A program made the position numbers and the translations under genes. A DNA stretch of 64,000 nucleotides from an uncultured Nitrosomonas sp. (GTDB lineage: Bacteria > Pseudomonadota > Gammaproteobacteria > Burkholderiales > Nitrosomonadaceae). Shown in pieces: positions 1-9,305 of the stretch. Within the stretch, counting starts at the first letter, position 1. Every line of letters starts with the position of its first letter. The notes beneath the pieces were generated by a model, which saw nothing but the letters and a program-made list of their open reading frames with translations, did no database searches and had not been told where the DNA came from. The stretch lies in contig CASDLT010000034.1 of the NCBI GenBank assembly GCA_949281375.1, positions 91,309 through 155,308 on the forward strand, read 5' to 3'.

Positions 1-717
1 AACAGTGCTGAAACTGGTAATGCCTTCGAGCCCGAGTATCCATAAGCGGCGAGCATTGAAGGATGATTTTCCGAATCTCCGCGGCTTTGCTGTGAATGTT
101 ACTTCGCTGTGTTTGAAACCTACCCAGGCAAATAAGCCTTTCATGAATCGCCGGCGCTCGGGCAATTGTTTTAGCGCGTCGACGACGCGTTTGTCCATCA
201 AACGGAAATCACCGACATCTTTAGGGATTTGGCACTCTGAGATGGCGTTGTGCATGCGGTAGAACCATTGTGTGATGCAACGTTGTATGAAATGATCGGT
301 ATCGCGGGAGGCGCGCCTGGCCAGCACGATATCGCTGCCATTCTCCCAACACCGGACCATGTCGATGATCAGCTCGGGAGGGTGTTGCAGATCGGCATCG
401 ATCGGGATGACGGCGTCGCCGCGCGCCGTGTCGATACCTGCGGTCAAGGCCGCTTCCTTGCCAAAGTTACGCGACAGTTCCAATATCAGGATGCGGGGAT
501 TTCGCGCTGCATGGCGGCGCAGCACGTCGAGCGTATTATCGCTGCTGCCGTCGTCGATACAGATGATTTCGTACTCATAGGTTTGAAGTGTCTGCAGAAT
601 CAATTCCAGTCTGGCAAAAAAAGTGTCTAATCCTTCTCCTTCATTAAAGCACGGAACCACGATGGATAAGCAGCGGGGAGAGACTGCGGTCAACGGAGAA
701 GGTTGGATTGTAGGCAT
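1..717 (-). CDS. Glycosyltransferase family 2, polyprenyl-phosphate sugar transferase type (partial)
   Basis: The frame is open from an ATG at 717 to the window edge, giving 239 residues without a stop, so the C-terminus is missing. The N-terminus carries the GT-A fold signature SIVVPCFNEGEG, then IICIDDGSSDNT, then the metal-binding stretch IDADLQHPPE, and then DVGDFRLMDKRVVDAL. This order is typical of the DPM1/GtrB/ArnC branch, which transfers a sugar from a nucleotide donor to a polyprenyl phosphate at the inner membrane. Members usually carry one or two C-terminal membrane segments, which would lie outside the window. The sugar donor cannot be told from this part. It could serve O-antigen modification, lipid A modification or protein glycosylation. 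The next gene on the left is not visible. Confidence 0.85.
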   Translation of the reverse strand, partial: MPTIQPSPLTAVSPRCLSIVVPCFNEGEGLDTFFARLELILQTLQTYEYEIICIDDGSSDNTLDVLRRHAARNPRILILELSRNFGKEAALTAGIDTARGDAVIPIDADLQHPPELIIDMVRCWENGSDIVLARRASRDTDHFIQRCITQWFYRMHNAISECQIPKDVGDFRLMDKRVVDALKQLPERRRFMKGLFAWVGFKHSEVTFTAKPRRFGKSSFNARRLWILGLEGITSFSTV

Positions 718-856
718 CTGTGATGGGTGCGAACTTTAAAGAATACACATATGTTTCAATAGTGAGCGTTATCAGGCCTGTCGGAAGTTTATGATAATGC
801 AAGAGACTTCAATGGCGGGATCAGCGAGCCGTGATTTCACAACCAAGGGCTAAATA

Positions 857-1474
857 TCAATATTCTACCGGTATCGGATCCAGGCTGCGCCATAAATACC
901 AGGTTGCGACTGAGCGCCACGGTTGCCATGGTTTTGATAACTCGAGCATTGTTTTTTTTGAGACAGGTAGGTTGCCATTATAGTGCTGGCTGATCGCCCG
1001 CTGTAAACCGATATCGTCCAGCGGCAGCACATCCGGACGCTGCATATAGAAAATCAGAAACATTTCTGCTGTCCACCGGCCTATTCCTTTGACTTGAGTA
1101 AGTTCATCGATCAGTGCTTGGTCATCCATTCGTATCCATGTGTTTTCATCAAATGATTTTTGCAAAAAATGGCGAGATAAATCGTGCAAGTAGTCGATTT
1201 TTCGCGCCGATAATCCGCATGCACGTAATGTATGAGGCTCTGCTGCGGTAATGCTGTTTGGAGTGAGTGCCGGCATGGCAGCGGATATTTTCTGCCACAC
1301 ACTTTCGGCAGCTTTGACCGATATCTGCTGACCTACGATCGACCGCGCGAGCGTTGTGAAAGCGCATCCGCGGGAAGTAAGTGCTGCTCCTTCATAACGC
1401 TCAATCAGATTTTGCAGGGTGGAATCGCATCTTGCCAGTTCTTGGGCTGCTTGGTTCCAATAAATGGGCGTCAT
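857..1474 (-). CDS. alkA: DNA-3-methyladenine glycosylase II (AlkA-like, HhH-GPD family)
   Basis: This 205-residue protein is a base-excision repair glycosylase that removes alkylated purines from DNA. The helix-hairpin-helix is visible as VKGIGRWTAEMF, followed about 15 residues later by the Gly/Pro-rich loop and the catalytic aspartate in LPLDDIGLQRA. It lacks the N-terminal extension of E. coli AlkA (282 residues) and matches the shorter AlkA/MagIII-like enzymes common in proteobacteria. There is no iron-sulfur cysteine loop, which argues against endonuclease III or MutY. The ATG at 1474 gives a sensible N-terminus. It stands alone, about 140 bp from the glycosyltransferase, and divergent from the mraZ operon across a 312 bp gap. 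Confidence 0.85.
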   Translation of the reverse strand: MTPIYWNQAAQELARCDSTLQNLIERYEGAALTSRGCAFTTLARSIVGQQISVKAAESVWQKISAAMPALTPNSITAAEPHTLRACGLSARKIDYLHDLSRHFLQKSFDENTWIRMDDQALIDELTQVKGIGRWTAEMFLIFYMQRPDVLPLDDIGLQRAISQHYNGNLPVSKKTMLELSKPWQPWRSVATWYLWRSLDPIPVEY

Positions 1475-1691
1475 TGCTCAGGGCGTGTGAAGAGTTCTAA
1501 GAATTCGAAAGTGTGCAATTTTTCTGACAAGTAGACAAGTTTATTCATGTCCCTAACTGACTATAGTTAATACTCTACCTTTAATATTTATTCTATCTAC
1601 ATTATTTCTTCAGGAATTTCCTGCTTCCTGCATCCTTACAAGTACATGGTTTAAGTCGTTGTCATGTAACTATAAACTCCCAAACTCTTGC

Positions 1692-1720
1692 TTGACGAGC
1701 CAACATTTTTTCTTTAAAGT
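1692..1720 (+). promoter_or_regulatory. Promoter of the mraZ/dcw operon
   Basis: A -35-like TTGACG (1692-1697) is followed after 17 bp by TAAAGT (1715-1720). It is the only good sigma-70 pair I see in the 312 bp between alkA and mraZ. The -10 region runs directly into the MraZ operator repeats, the arrangement expected for autorepression. The rest of the gap (1475-1690) is AT-rich, and I see no gene or hairpin in it. Confidence 0.5.
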
Positions 1721-1743
1721 GGGAAGTGGTGGGAAAATGTGGG
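1719..1743 (+). promoter_or_regulatory. MraZ operator: three phased GTGGG boxes
   Basis: GTGGG occurs at 1719-1723, 1729-1733 and 1739-1743, so the three direct repeats begin exactly 10 bp apart, with 5 bp between boxes. MraZ proteins of E. coli and Mycoplasma bind runs of such G-rich repeats with this spacing upstream of their own gene and repress the dcw operon. The boxes lie 44 bp before the mraZ start and overlap or directly follow the predicted -10. Confidence 0.8.
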
Positions 1744-1786
1744 AAATAAAATTGATTGCAAAATTTCCCTAATATGAGGAGACAGA

Positions 1787-2233
1787 ATGTTTCGTGGCGT
1801 CACGCAACTTAGTCTAGATGCGAAAAGTAGGCTTGCAATACCTGCAAGATACCGTGGCGAACTCATGTCTTCTTGCGCAGGGCATCTGATAGTGACTGTT
1901 GATCCTTCAAAATGTTTATTAATTTATCCTCAGCCAGCCTGGGACCCGATAGAACAAAAACTCAATAATCTTTCCAGCTTCGATCTTCCCACTCGACAAT
2001 TGCAGAGACTACTCGTAGGTAATGCTTGCGATGTCGACATGGATGCTGCTGGACGTATTTTGATATCTCCGCCTCTCCGTCAATTTGCTGGTTTGTCCAA
2101 AGATGTTGTGTTGGTAGGCCAAGGAAATAAATTTGAATTGTGGGATGAAGCTCAATGGAATAAACAGTTGGAAGAAGCGCTGGTGTTCCAGGATGGCAAG
2201 ATGCCGTCTGAGCTGCAAGGCTTCTCCTTATAA
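1787..2233 (+). CDS. mraZ: Transcriptional regulator MraZ
   Basis: 148 residues, the usual family length. MraZ is an AbrB-like, ring-forming DNA-binding protein that controls the dcw cluster. The first of two tandem MraZ domains is seen at the N-terminus (GVTQLSLDAKSRLAIPARYR, with the DxKxRxxxP signature). The second begins near residue 84 (CDVDMDAAGRILISPPLR). A GAGGAGA ribosome binding site precedes the ATG. It is the first gene of the cluster and sits directly downstream of three phased operator boxes, so autoregulation is very likely. Confidence 0.95.
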   Translation: MFRGVTQLSLDAKSRLAIPARYRGELMSSCAGHLIVTVDPSKCLLIYPQPAWDPIEQKLNNLSSFDLPTRQLQRLLVGNACDVDMDAAGRILISPPLRQFAGLSKDVVLVGQGNKFELWDEAQWNKQLEEALVFQDGKMPSELQGFSL

Positions 2234-2254
2234 CTAGGCGTGTAAGCGCGGCAA

Positions 2255-3193
2255 ATGCACACCTCGGTACTGTTGTGCGAAGCAATTGAAGCGTTGGCGA
2301 TAAAGCCAGGTGGTGTGTATGTGGATGCCACTTTTGGACGGGGCGGACATAGCCGTGAAATCCTGTTGCAATTGGGTGAAAGTGGTCGATTGATCGCATT
2401 TGACCGGGATCCGGCAGCTATTGAAGCGAGTCAGGCCATTTTGGATAAACGATTTTGTATCATTCATGGCAGTTTTTCGAGCATACGCAAACGATTGCAA
2501 GATATGGGCATTGCACGGATTGATGGGGTGCTGCTTGATTTGGGAGTGTCATCGCCACAATTGGAAGAAATATCGCGTGGATTTAGCTTTCGATTGGCTG
2601 GGCCGCTCGATATGCGGATGGATACAACTCAGGGTGAAACTGCTGCGGCGTGGCTGGCCACGGTTTCGGAAGATCAACTGGAAAAGGTGATAAGAGAATA
2701 TGGCGAAGAACGGCATGCTCGGCAGATTGCAAGAGCGATTATTGTGGCAAGAACGCGGCGACCTGTTGTTACCACATTACAACTTGCCGAGATTGTCGCA
2801 GCGGTCGTGCGTCCGCGCCAGCGGGAAAGTTTTCGGCATCCGGCGACGCGCACTTTTCAGGCGATTCGGATTTATCTCAATCAGGAACTTGAGGAGTTGT
2901 CGTTAGTGCTGCCGCAATGCGTTGAGATGCTTAATCCACGAGGACGATTGGTGGTGATCAGTTTTCATTCACTGGAAGATCGAATGGTGAAGCAATTCAT
3001 GCGCAATGCCGCGAGAGTGGACAGCTTGCCTAGGAATGTGCCTATGACTGACGTAGAAGTGCAGCGCTACAGCAGGAATACACTCAAGCTGATCGGCAAA
3101 GCCGTTCGCCCCAGTGAAGATGAAGTGGGGGTAAATCTCAGGGCAAGGAGTGCAGTCATGCGCGTGGCTGAAAGAATGGCGATGAATGGGTAA
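2255..3193 (+). CDS. rsmH: 16S rRNA (cytosine(1402)-N(4))-methyltransferase RsmH
   Basis: 312 residues. This SAM-dependent enzyme methylates N4 of C1402 in the 16S rRNA decoding centre. The N-terminus HTSVLLCEAIEAL and the SAM-binding motif DATFGRGGHS are diagnostic of the former MraW family. The later motifs LDLGVSSPQL, FSFRLAGPLDMRMD and VISFHSLEDRMVK are also present. It starts 21 bp after mraZ and is followed within 5 bp by ftsL, the standard order. Confidence 0.96.
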   Translation: MHTSVLLCEAIEALAIKPGGVYVDATFGRGGHSREILLQLGESGRLIAFDRDPAAIEASQAILDKRFCIIHGSFSSIRKRLQDMGIARIDGVLLDLGVSSPQLEEISRGFSFRLAGPLDMRMDTTQGETAAAWLATVSEDQLEKVIREYGEERHARQIARAIIVARTRRPVVTTLQLAEIVAAVVRPRQRESFRHPATRTFQAIRIYLNQELEELSLVLPQCVEMLNPRGRLVVISFHSLEDRMVKQFMRNAARVDSLPRNVPMTDVEVQRYSRNTLKLIGKAVRPSEDEVGVNLRARSAVMRVAERMAMNG

Positions 3194-3198
3194 GCTTG

Positions 3199-3492
3199 AT
3201 GTTCAAATTGAACATTTTCCTAGTAATGATCGGAATTGCCTGTGCACTCGGAATCGTAACGTCGCAACACATGGCTCGGAAACTTTTTATGGCGCTTGAG
3301 AATGAAAAGGAAACGGAGCGGAGACTCGATGTGGAATGGGGTCGACTTCAACTGGAGCAAAGCACATTGATCATGCATGGGCGGATCGAACGTATCGCGA
3401 AAGAGCATCTGAAGATGGTCGTACCTGCAGCCACCGAGATTCAGATCATCTCGGTGGGCACAAAAGATAACCGGCGCAGCAATGGGAATTGA
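3199..3492 (+). CDS. ftsL: Cell division protein FtsL
   Basis: 97 residues. A small bitopic inner-membrane protein that forms the FtsQLB complex and helps activate septal peptidoglycan synthesis. One membrane segment is visible near residues 5-24 (IFLVMIGIACALGIVTSQ), followed by a periplasmic coiled coil. FtsL sequences are poorly conserved, so the assignment rests mainly on size, topology and position between rsmH and ftsI. A TTG lies one codon upstream in frame. I chose the ATG at 3199. Confidence 0.88.
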   Translation: MFKLNIFLVMIGIACALGIVTSQHMARKLFMALENEKETERRLDVEWGRLQLEQSTLIMHGRIERIAKEHLKMVVPAATEIQIISVGTKDNRRSNGN

Positions 3493-3495
3493 TCG

Positions 3496-5220
3496 ATGAT
3501 AACGAACCAACCACCGCAAATTAAATTGTCGTCGTGGCGCTCGTTTTTATTATTTAGCTTATTGATCTTAGGTTTGATCAGTCTGGCCGGGCGTGCTGCG
3601 TATTTGCAAGGGATGCATCATGATTTTTTGCAGGAGAAAGGCGAATCTCGGTATAGCCGGGTGGTTGAAATGAATGCGGATCGCGGCATGATCACGGATA
3701 GAAATGGTCAGATACTTGCGATCAGTTCACCCATTGCTTCGGTTCATGCGGATCCGAAATTGATCAAAGTTACACCCGAGCAATTAAAGCAATTGTCCAA
3801 ATTGCTGGAGGCCCCCAGTGCGGTGATAGAACAGCGTCTGAACCGGGAAAATACCCGCTTTGTGTATCTGAAGCGGCAGGTGATTCCAGAAACTGCCGAA
3901 AAAATCATGAAGATGAAAATTCCTGGCATTGATTTAACTTATGAATCCAAGCGCTATTATCCAGAAGGCGAGCATGCGGCCCATGTATTGGGTTTTACCG
4001 ATATCAATGATAAGGGTCAGGAAGGGGTTGAACGAGGGTGGCAGGAGATACTGGCGGGTGAACTGGGAAGCCGGCGCGTCATCAAGGACAACAAAGGCCG
4101 AATTGTGGAGGATATCGAAAATATCCGGTTGCCTAAACAGGGACAGGACCTCATTTTATCAATCGACCGTCGTATTCAATATCGTGCTCATGAGGAACTG
4201 AAAGAAGCGGTCAAGCTCAATAAAGCCAAGGCGGGCAGCATCGTAGTACTGGATGCGCAAACCGGTGAAATACTGGCATTGACCAATTTGCCCGTCTATA
4301 ACCCTAATAATCGCGCCACCATCAGCAATGACAAAATCCGTAATCGAGCCCTGATCGATACTTTCGAGCCCGGTTCGACATTGAAGCCCTTTACCGTAGC
4401 TGTTGCGCTGGAAGTGGGAAAGGTCAATTCGAACACCGTCATGCAAACTTCTCCGGGATTGATGCATGTTGGCAGAAAAACGATACGCGATGTCAATAAC
4501 AAAGGTGAGTTGACCGTGGCTGAGATCATTCAGCAATCCAGCAATGTGGGCACCGCCAAAATAGCCTTGTCGCTGGCGCCGCAATCCATGTGGGAAATGT
4601 TGAACCGTTCGGGCTTCGGAGCGATCACTCATTCTGGCTTTCCAGGAGAAGCCAGCGGAATATTGCGCTCCTACAATACCTGGCGGCCCATTGAACAAGC
4701 GACGATGTCCTATGGTCATGGAATTTCTACCAGCTTGATGCAATTGGCGCGTGCTTATACCATTTTTACCAGCGGCGGCGAACTGAAGCCCGTGTCGCTA
4801 CTGAAAAGGGATATGCCGGTGATGGGGCAACGGGTCATTTCTCGGGATACCGCCATGGCAATGAATTATATGCTCGAGTTGGCGACCAAGCCCGGCGGAA
4901 CTGCGCCACTGGCGCAAATCAATGGCTACCGCGTCGCCGGTAAGACCGGCACGGCGCATAAATTGATCGATGGTCAATATGCCAAGAAACAATATATTTC
5001 GACATTTGTTGGATATGCTCCGGCGTCGAACCCACGATTGATTGTCGCAGTGATGATCGATGAGCCTTCGGCTGGAAAGTATTTTGGCGGCGCAGTTGCT
5101 GCGCCCGTGTTCAGCAATGTGATGAGCAGTGCATTGCATATCTTGAATATTCCACCGGATGCATCGGCAAATAATGTGATCACCTTTACTGCCATGCCGG
5201 AAATGGACGATGAAGGATGA
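3496..5220 (+). CDS. ftsI: Peptidoglycan D,D-transpeptidase FtsI (PBP3)
   Basis: 574 residues. The septum-specific class B penicillin-binding protein, which cross-links peptidoglycan during division. It has one N-terminal membrane anchor (about residues 14-36), a dimerisation/pedestal domain, and a C-terminal transpeptidase domain. The three active-site motifs are visible: STLK with the catalytic serine near residue 294, SSN near 348 and KTG near 483. It follows ftsL by 3 bp and overlaps murE by 4 bp (ATGA), so translational coupling is likely. Confidence 0.97.
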   Translation: MITNQPPQIKLSSWRSFLLFSLLILGLISLAGRAAYLQGMHHDFLQEKGESRYSRVVEMNADRGMITDRNGQILAISSPIASVHADPKLIKVTPEQLKQLSKLLEAPSAVIEQRLNRENTRFVYLKRQVIPETAEKIMKMKIPGIDLTYESKRYYPEGEHAAHVLGFTDINDKGQEGVERGWQEILAGELGSRRVIKDNKGRIVEDIENIRLPKQGQDLILSIDRRIQYRAHEELKEAVKLNKAKAGSIVVLDAQTGEILALTNLPVYNPNNRATISNDKIRNRALIDTFEPGSTLKPFTVAVALEVGKVNSNTVMQTSPGLMHVGRKTIRDVNNKGELTVAEIIQQSSNVGTAKIALSLAPQSMWEMLNRSGFGAITHSGFPGEASGILRSYNTWRPIEQATMSYGHGISTSLMQLARAYTIFTSGGELKPVSLLKRDMPVMGQRVISRDTAMAMNYMLELATKPGGTAPLAQINGYRVAGKTGTAHKLIDGQYAKKQYISTFVGYAPASNPRLIVAVMIDEPSAGKYFGGAVAAPVFSNVMSSALHILNIPPDASANNVITFTAMPEMDDEG

Positions 5221-6770
5221 CTGTGATGGCCGTCAAAAAGAAGATATCGCGATTGTTTGACATTCATCAGCTAGATGAGATGGGCGTGCCCATCGCTCAT
5301 TTAGTGACGGATAGCCGCCAAGTCAGGCCGGGCGATACATTTCTTGCTTATCCAGGAGAAAGGGCAGACGGACGCGAATTCATTGCGCAAGCGATCGCGG
5401 CGGGAGCCAATGCGATTGTGTGGGATTCTCAGGATTTTTCTTGGAATTCGGAATGGATAATTCCCAATTTACCTGTCGGTGAACTGAAGAGCAAGGCAGG
5501 TTTGATCGCCGATCATGTGTATGGCCATCCTTCACAGAACTTATGGATGGTGGGAATCACCGGCACGAATGGTAAAACTTCGTGTTGTCACTGGTATGCG
5601 CAAGCCATGGCCAATCTGAGCAGGAAAACAGCGATTATCGGTACGTTAGGGAATGGGTTTGTTGCAGAGCTTGAAGGCTCGGAAAATACCACCCCGGATG
5701 CCACTGTGCTGCAACGCATGTTGAATCAATTCAAGCAGCGCGGTGCGGAAAGTGTCGCGATGGAAGTGTCATCGCATGGCATAGCGCAAGGGCGGCTTAA
5801 TGGCACTGTGTTTTCGGTTGCGGTATTGACCAATTTGTCGCGTGATCATCTGGACTATCATCAGGATATGGATGCTTACGCTGCCACGAAAGCACGGTTG
5901 TTTTTCTGGCCTGGCTTGAAATATGCTGTTGTCAATATGGACGACGTGCTGGGTGTGGAGTTGTCGCGGCAGCTTGCCAACACATCCACTCAGGTCATCG
6001 GCTATGGATTCAATTATCCAGAATTTGCACATGCAAAACATTTCAGCATGGTCTATGGCTCGAATCTGCAGGCTGATATCGATGGAATCGAATTTGATAT
6101 CGAATACGAGCATGTTCGTGAACACATTGCCTTGAATGTGCTGGGTAAATTCAATGCATCCAACGTGCTGGCAGTGGTGGCGTCCTTGATGGCCAGTGGC
6201 ATTGGTTTGCCGGATGCCATCAAAGCGCTGTCGGATGCGCGCACGCTTCCTGGCCGTATGGAAAAACATGTCGCGGCTGATCAGCCCATCGTCATTGTAG
6301 ATTATGCACATACTCCGGATGCGCTGGAGAAAGTGCTGTGCACATTACGGGAGATTCTTCGTAAAAGCTACACGACAGCCATGTCTACCCGCCGGCCGCG
6401 TTTAACCTGCGTTGTGGGTTGCGGTGGGGATCGAGATAAAGGCAAACGTCCTCTGATTGGGGAAGTTGCAACGCGGCTGGCAGATTCGGTTATTTTCACC
6501 AGTGATAACCCACGTACAGAAGATCCGCAGCAAATCATTCGCGATATTGTCGCAGGCGCAACGGGCAGACACCATCAAATTGAAGTTGATCGCGCTTCAG
6601 CGATTTATCAGGCTATCGATAATGCTCGTTTTGGGGATGTCGTCTTGATCGCGGGAAAAGGTCATGAAAAATTTCAGGACGTCACCGGGCGCAAGATTCC
6701 CTTTGATGACGCCGAAATCGTGCAGCAAGTACTGAACGAATTATCTCGAAAGGTACGGATAAAGAAATGA
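5217..6770 (+). CDS. murE: UDP-N-acetylmuramoyl-L-alanyl-D-glutamate--2,6-diaminopimelate ligase
   Basis: 517 residues. Cytoplasmic ATP-dependent ligase that adds the third amino acid to the peptidoglycan stem peptide. The P-loop GTNGKT is at about residues 116-121. The sequence SDNPRTEDP contains the DNPR motif that recognises meso-diaminopimelate rather than lysine, so this cell wall is of the meso-DAP type usual in Gram-negatives. It overlaps ftsI and murF by 4 bp each. An unusually polar loop (residues near 385, RKSYTTAMSTRRPR) seems longer than in E. coli MurE but is not near a known catalytic residue. Confidence 0.97.
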   Translation: MTVMAVKKKISRLFDIHQLDEMGVPIAHLVTDSRQVRPGDTFLAYPGERADGREFIAQAIAAGANAIVWDSQDFSWNSEWIIPNLPVGELKSKAGLIADHVYGHPSQNLWMVGITGTNGKTSCCHWYAQAMANLSRKTAIIGTLGNGFVAELEGSENTTPDATVLQRMLNQFKQRGAESVAMEVSSHGIAQGRLNGTVFSVAVLTNLSRDHLDYHQDMDAYAATKARLFFWPGLKYAVVNMDDVLGVELSRQLANTSTQVIGYGFNYPEFAHAKHFSMVYGSNLQADIDGIEFDIEYEHVREHIALNVLGKFNASNVLAVVASLMASGIGLPDAIKALSDARTLPGRMEKHVAADQPIVIVDYAHTPDALEKVLCTLREILRKSYTTAMSTRRPRLTCVVGCGGDRDKGKRPLIGEVATRLADSVIFTSDNPRTEDPQQIIRDIVAGATGRHHQIEVDRASAIYQAIDNARFGDVVLIAGKGHEKFQDVTGRKIPFDDAEIVQQVLNELSRKVRIKK

Positions 6771-8155
6771 TGATGATCAGCGAAGCTGCACATGTATTGC
6801 ACGCCGGCTGGAGCGGTGAGGATGCCCTATTTACCGGCGTGAGCACCGATAGCCGTACGATCAGGAGAGGACATCTGTTCGTTGCGCTCGTGGGTGAGAA
6901 ATATGATGGCAGTCAATTCGTTGCCAACGCGGTCGAGAACGGCGCTATCGCAGCAATGATCAATCAGGCAACTGATAGCCAAGCCTTCCCTGCAAATATC
7001 CCGGTGATACGCGTCAACGATACGCGCATGGGTTTGGGGCAACTGGCTGCTTATTGGCGGAATCGTTTTACAGGAGCTGTCATCGGTGTGACTGGAAGCA
7101 ACGGAAAAACGACAGTCAAAGAAATGATTGCAGCCATCTTTCGTCATGCCGCAACCTGCCAGAGGACGACCGCAACTGAACCAGCAGATCCTGTTCTCGC
7201 GACCAAAGGCAATCTCAATAACGATATTGGCGTGCCGCTGATGCTGCTGCGCTTGCGACCCTATCATCAGTATGCTGTGATCGAGATGGGCATGAATCAT
7301 CTCGGAGAGATCGCTTACCTGACGCAATTGGCTAAGCCGGCAGTTGCAGTGATTACCAATGCGGGAGCTGCGCACATTGAAGGATTGGGATCCGTTGAGT
7401 CAGTGGCGCGGGCCAAAGCTGAAATTGTGGACGGTCTCGGCCCACACGGCACTGCGGTCATCAATGCGGATGATCCATTTGCCCCTCTTTGGCGTCGATG
7501 CTCGGCTTCCCGGTCAGTGATCGATTTCGGATTGCGTGAGGCTGCTCAGGTGACAGCTGAATATCAGATGGATAATGCCACGAATCGGATGAAACTGAAG
7601 TTGCCATATGGCGATGCCGAGGTGCACTTGCAGGTGCCTGGCATACATAATATTTACAATGCGCTGGCGGCCGCAGCCGCAGCTTGCGCCATGCATATCG
7701 ATCCGGTATCGATTGCGGCCGGCTTGAACAACTTCCGAGGGGTGCGAGGACGCTTGCAAAGGAAAATGGGGCGGCATCATTCCGTGCTAATCGACGATAC
7801 TTACAATGCTAATCCAGAATCCGTGCGGGCTGCTCTGGGCGTGTTGGCCGCTACCGAGGGAAAAAAAATTCTGGTGTTGGGAGACATGGGTGAGCTAGGT
7901 CAAGCTGCCGTGGATTTGCATCGCACCATCGGACAAGATGCACGCAAAGTGGGACTGGATCAGTTATTGACGCTCGGTGATCTCAGCGCGTATGCAACCC
8001 GCGAATTTGGCAACGGAGGGCAGCATTTCAGCTCGCTCGAGGCATTATTGGAAGTAGCCGAGCATTTGCTGGGCGATGATGTGACTGTATTGGTAAAAGG
8101 ATCGCGCTTTATGAAAATGGAACGTGTTATTCAGCAGCTCGAAGCTGAGCATTGA
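6767..8155 (+). CDS. murF: UDP-N-acetylmuramoyl-tripeptide--D-alanyl-D-alanine ligase
   Basis: 462 residues. Adds the D-Ala-D-Ala dipeptide to complete the cytoplasmic UDP-MurNAc-pentapeptide. The Mur-ligase P-loop [11 protein letters not shown] lies near residue 111. The family motifs EMGMNHLGEI and DDTYNANPESV follow. The start overlaps the murE stop (ATGA). A 64 bp gap, the largest so far in the cluster, separates it from mraY. Confidence 0.97.
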   Translation: MMMISEAAHVLHAGWSGEDALFTGVSTDSRTIRRGHLFVALVGEKYDGSQFVANAVENGAIAAMINQATDSQAFPANIPVIRVNDTRMGLGQLAAYWRNRFTGAVIGVTGSNGKTTVKEMIAAIFRHAATCQRTTATEPADPVLATKGNLNNDIGVPLMLLRLRPYHQYAVIEMGMNHLGEIAYLTQLAKPAVAVITNAGAAHIEGLGSVESVARAKAEIVDGLGPHGTAVINADDPFAPLWRRCSASRSVIDFGLREAAQVTAEYQMDNATNRMKLKLPYGDAEVHLQVPGIHNIYNALAAAAAACAMHIDPVSIAAGLNNFRGVRGRLQRKMGRHHSVLIDDTYNANPESVRAALGVLAATEGKKILVLGDMGELGQAAVDLHRTIGQDARKVGLDQLLTLGDLSAYATREFGNGGQHFSSLEALLEVAEHLLGDDVTVLVKGSRFMKMERVIQQLEAEH

Positions 8156-8219
8156 TGGAAATGATCATGCGAAGCGATGAGTCTATGCCGAACGAACGAT
8201 TACAAGAACAGGAATTATC

Positions 8220-9305
8220 ATGCTGTTAGCACTTTCTCAATGGTTGGCGCAGGATATCCGTGCTTTCAATGTGTTTAGCTATATCACGCTACGTACCATG
8301 CTTGCAGTGATAACGGCCCTGATCATTTCGTTCATCATCGGTCCCATGATGATCCGGAAATTGACCACGTACAAGATCGGTCAGTCCGTGCGGGATGACG
8401 GCCCGCAGTCGCATCTCGTCAAGTCGGGCACCCCTACGATGGGAGGCGCGTTGATATTGATGTCCATGGTACTGACGACAATATTGTGGGCTGATTTGAG
8501 CAATCACTATATTTGGGTGGTGTTGCTGACGACGGTTGGCTTTGGCGTGATTGGCTGGATCGATGATTACCGCAAGGTGGTCTATCGCAATCCGAAGGGA
8601 TTGTCGGCGCGGGCAAAATTTTTCTGGCAGTCAGTAATCGCAATGGTAGTCGCAGGCTATCTGGTGTCGACCGCCGAGATTCCCGCCCAGACCAATATGA
8701 TCGTGCCTTTTTTCAAGGAAATCGCCATTCCGTTAGGGATTTCTGGTTTTGTGATACTCACTTATTTTGTCATCGTCGGTACGAGCAATGCTGTTAATTT
8801 GACGGATGGACTGGATGGTCTGGCCATCATGCCGACCGTGATGATCAGCAGCGCACTGGCTGTGTTTGCGTATGTGACAGGGCATGTGGTATTCGCGAAA
8901 TATCTTGGCATACCTTATATCCCGAACACCGGCGAACTGGCTGTATTTTGCGGAGCGCTGGCCGGAGCGGGGCTGGCTTTCTTGTGGTTCAACGCCTATC
9001 CAGCAGAAGTATTCATGGGCGATGTGGGCGCGCTTGCGCTGGGAGCGGCGCTGGGCGTCGTTACCGTGATTGTGCGGCAGGAAATCGTGCTCGTGGTCAT
9101 GGGCGGTGTATTTGTGGTTGAAACGCTATCCGTGATGTTGCAGGTGGCTTCGTTCAAATTGCGCGGCAAGCGTATTTTCCGCATGGCGCCGCTGCATCAT
9201 CATTATGAATTGAAGGGCTGGAAGGAGAATCAAGTCGTGGTGAGATTCTGGATCATTACGCTGATTCTGGTGTTGCTGGGACTATCGACTTTGAAATTAC
9301 GATGA
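8220..9305 (+). CDS. mraY: Phospho-N-acetylmuramoyl-pentapeptide-transferase
   Basis: 361 residues, about ten membrane segments. Transfers phospho-MurNAc-pentapeptide to undecaprenyl phosphate, making lipid I at the inner face of the membrane. Typical motifs are [17 protein letters not shown], the [10 protein letters not shown] loop with its catalytic aspartates, FMGDVGAL and the basic [13 protein letters not shown]. It overlaps murD by 4 bp (ATGA). Confidence 0.97.
   Translation: MLLALSQWLAQDIRAFNVFSYITLRTMLAVITALIISFIIGPMMIRKLTTYKIGQSVRDDGPQSHLVKSGTPTMGGALILMSMVLTTILWADLSNHYIWVVLLTTVGFGVIGWIDDYRKVVYRNPKGLSARAKFFWQSVIAMVVAGYLVSTAEIPAQTNMIVPFFKEIAIPLGISGFVILTYFVIVGTSNAVNLTDGLDGLAIMPTVMISSALAVFAYVTGHVVFAKYLGIPYIPNTGELAVFCGALAGAGLAFLWFNAYPAEVFMGDVGALALGAALGVVTVIVRQEIVLVVMGGVFVVETLSVMLQVASFKLRGKRIFRMAPLHHHYELKGWKENQVVVRFWIITLILVLLGLSTLKLR

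Noticed and set aside
5..630. Plus-strand open frames over the first 630 bases
   Set aside because: They run opposite to a glycosyltransferase frame that carries all expected family motifs; they are shadows.
4159..4743. 194-codon minus-strand frame within ftsI
   Set aside because: Antisense to the catalytic domain of ftsI and without any recognisable motif; a shadow frame.
8154..8231. Tiny frame in the murF-mraY gap that could be a leader peptide
   Set aside because: Only about 25 codons, no ribosome binding site of its own and no attenuator hairpin seen.
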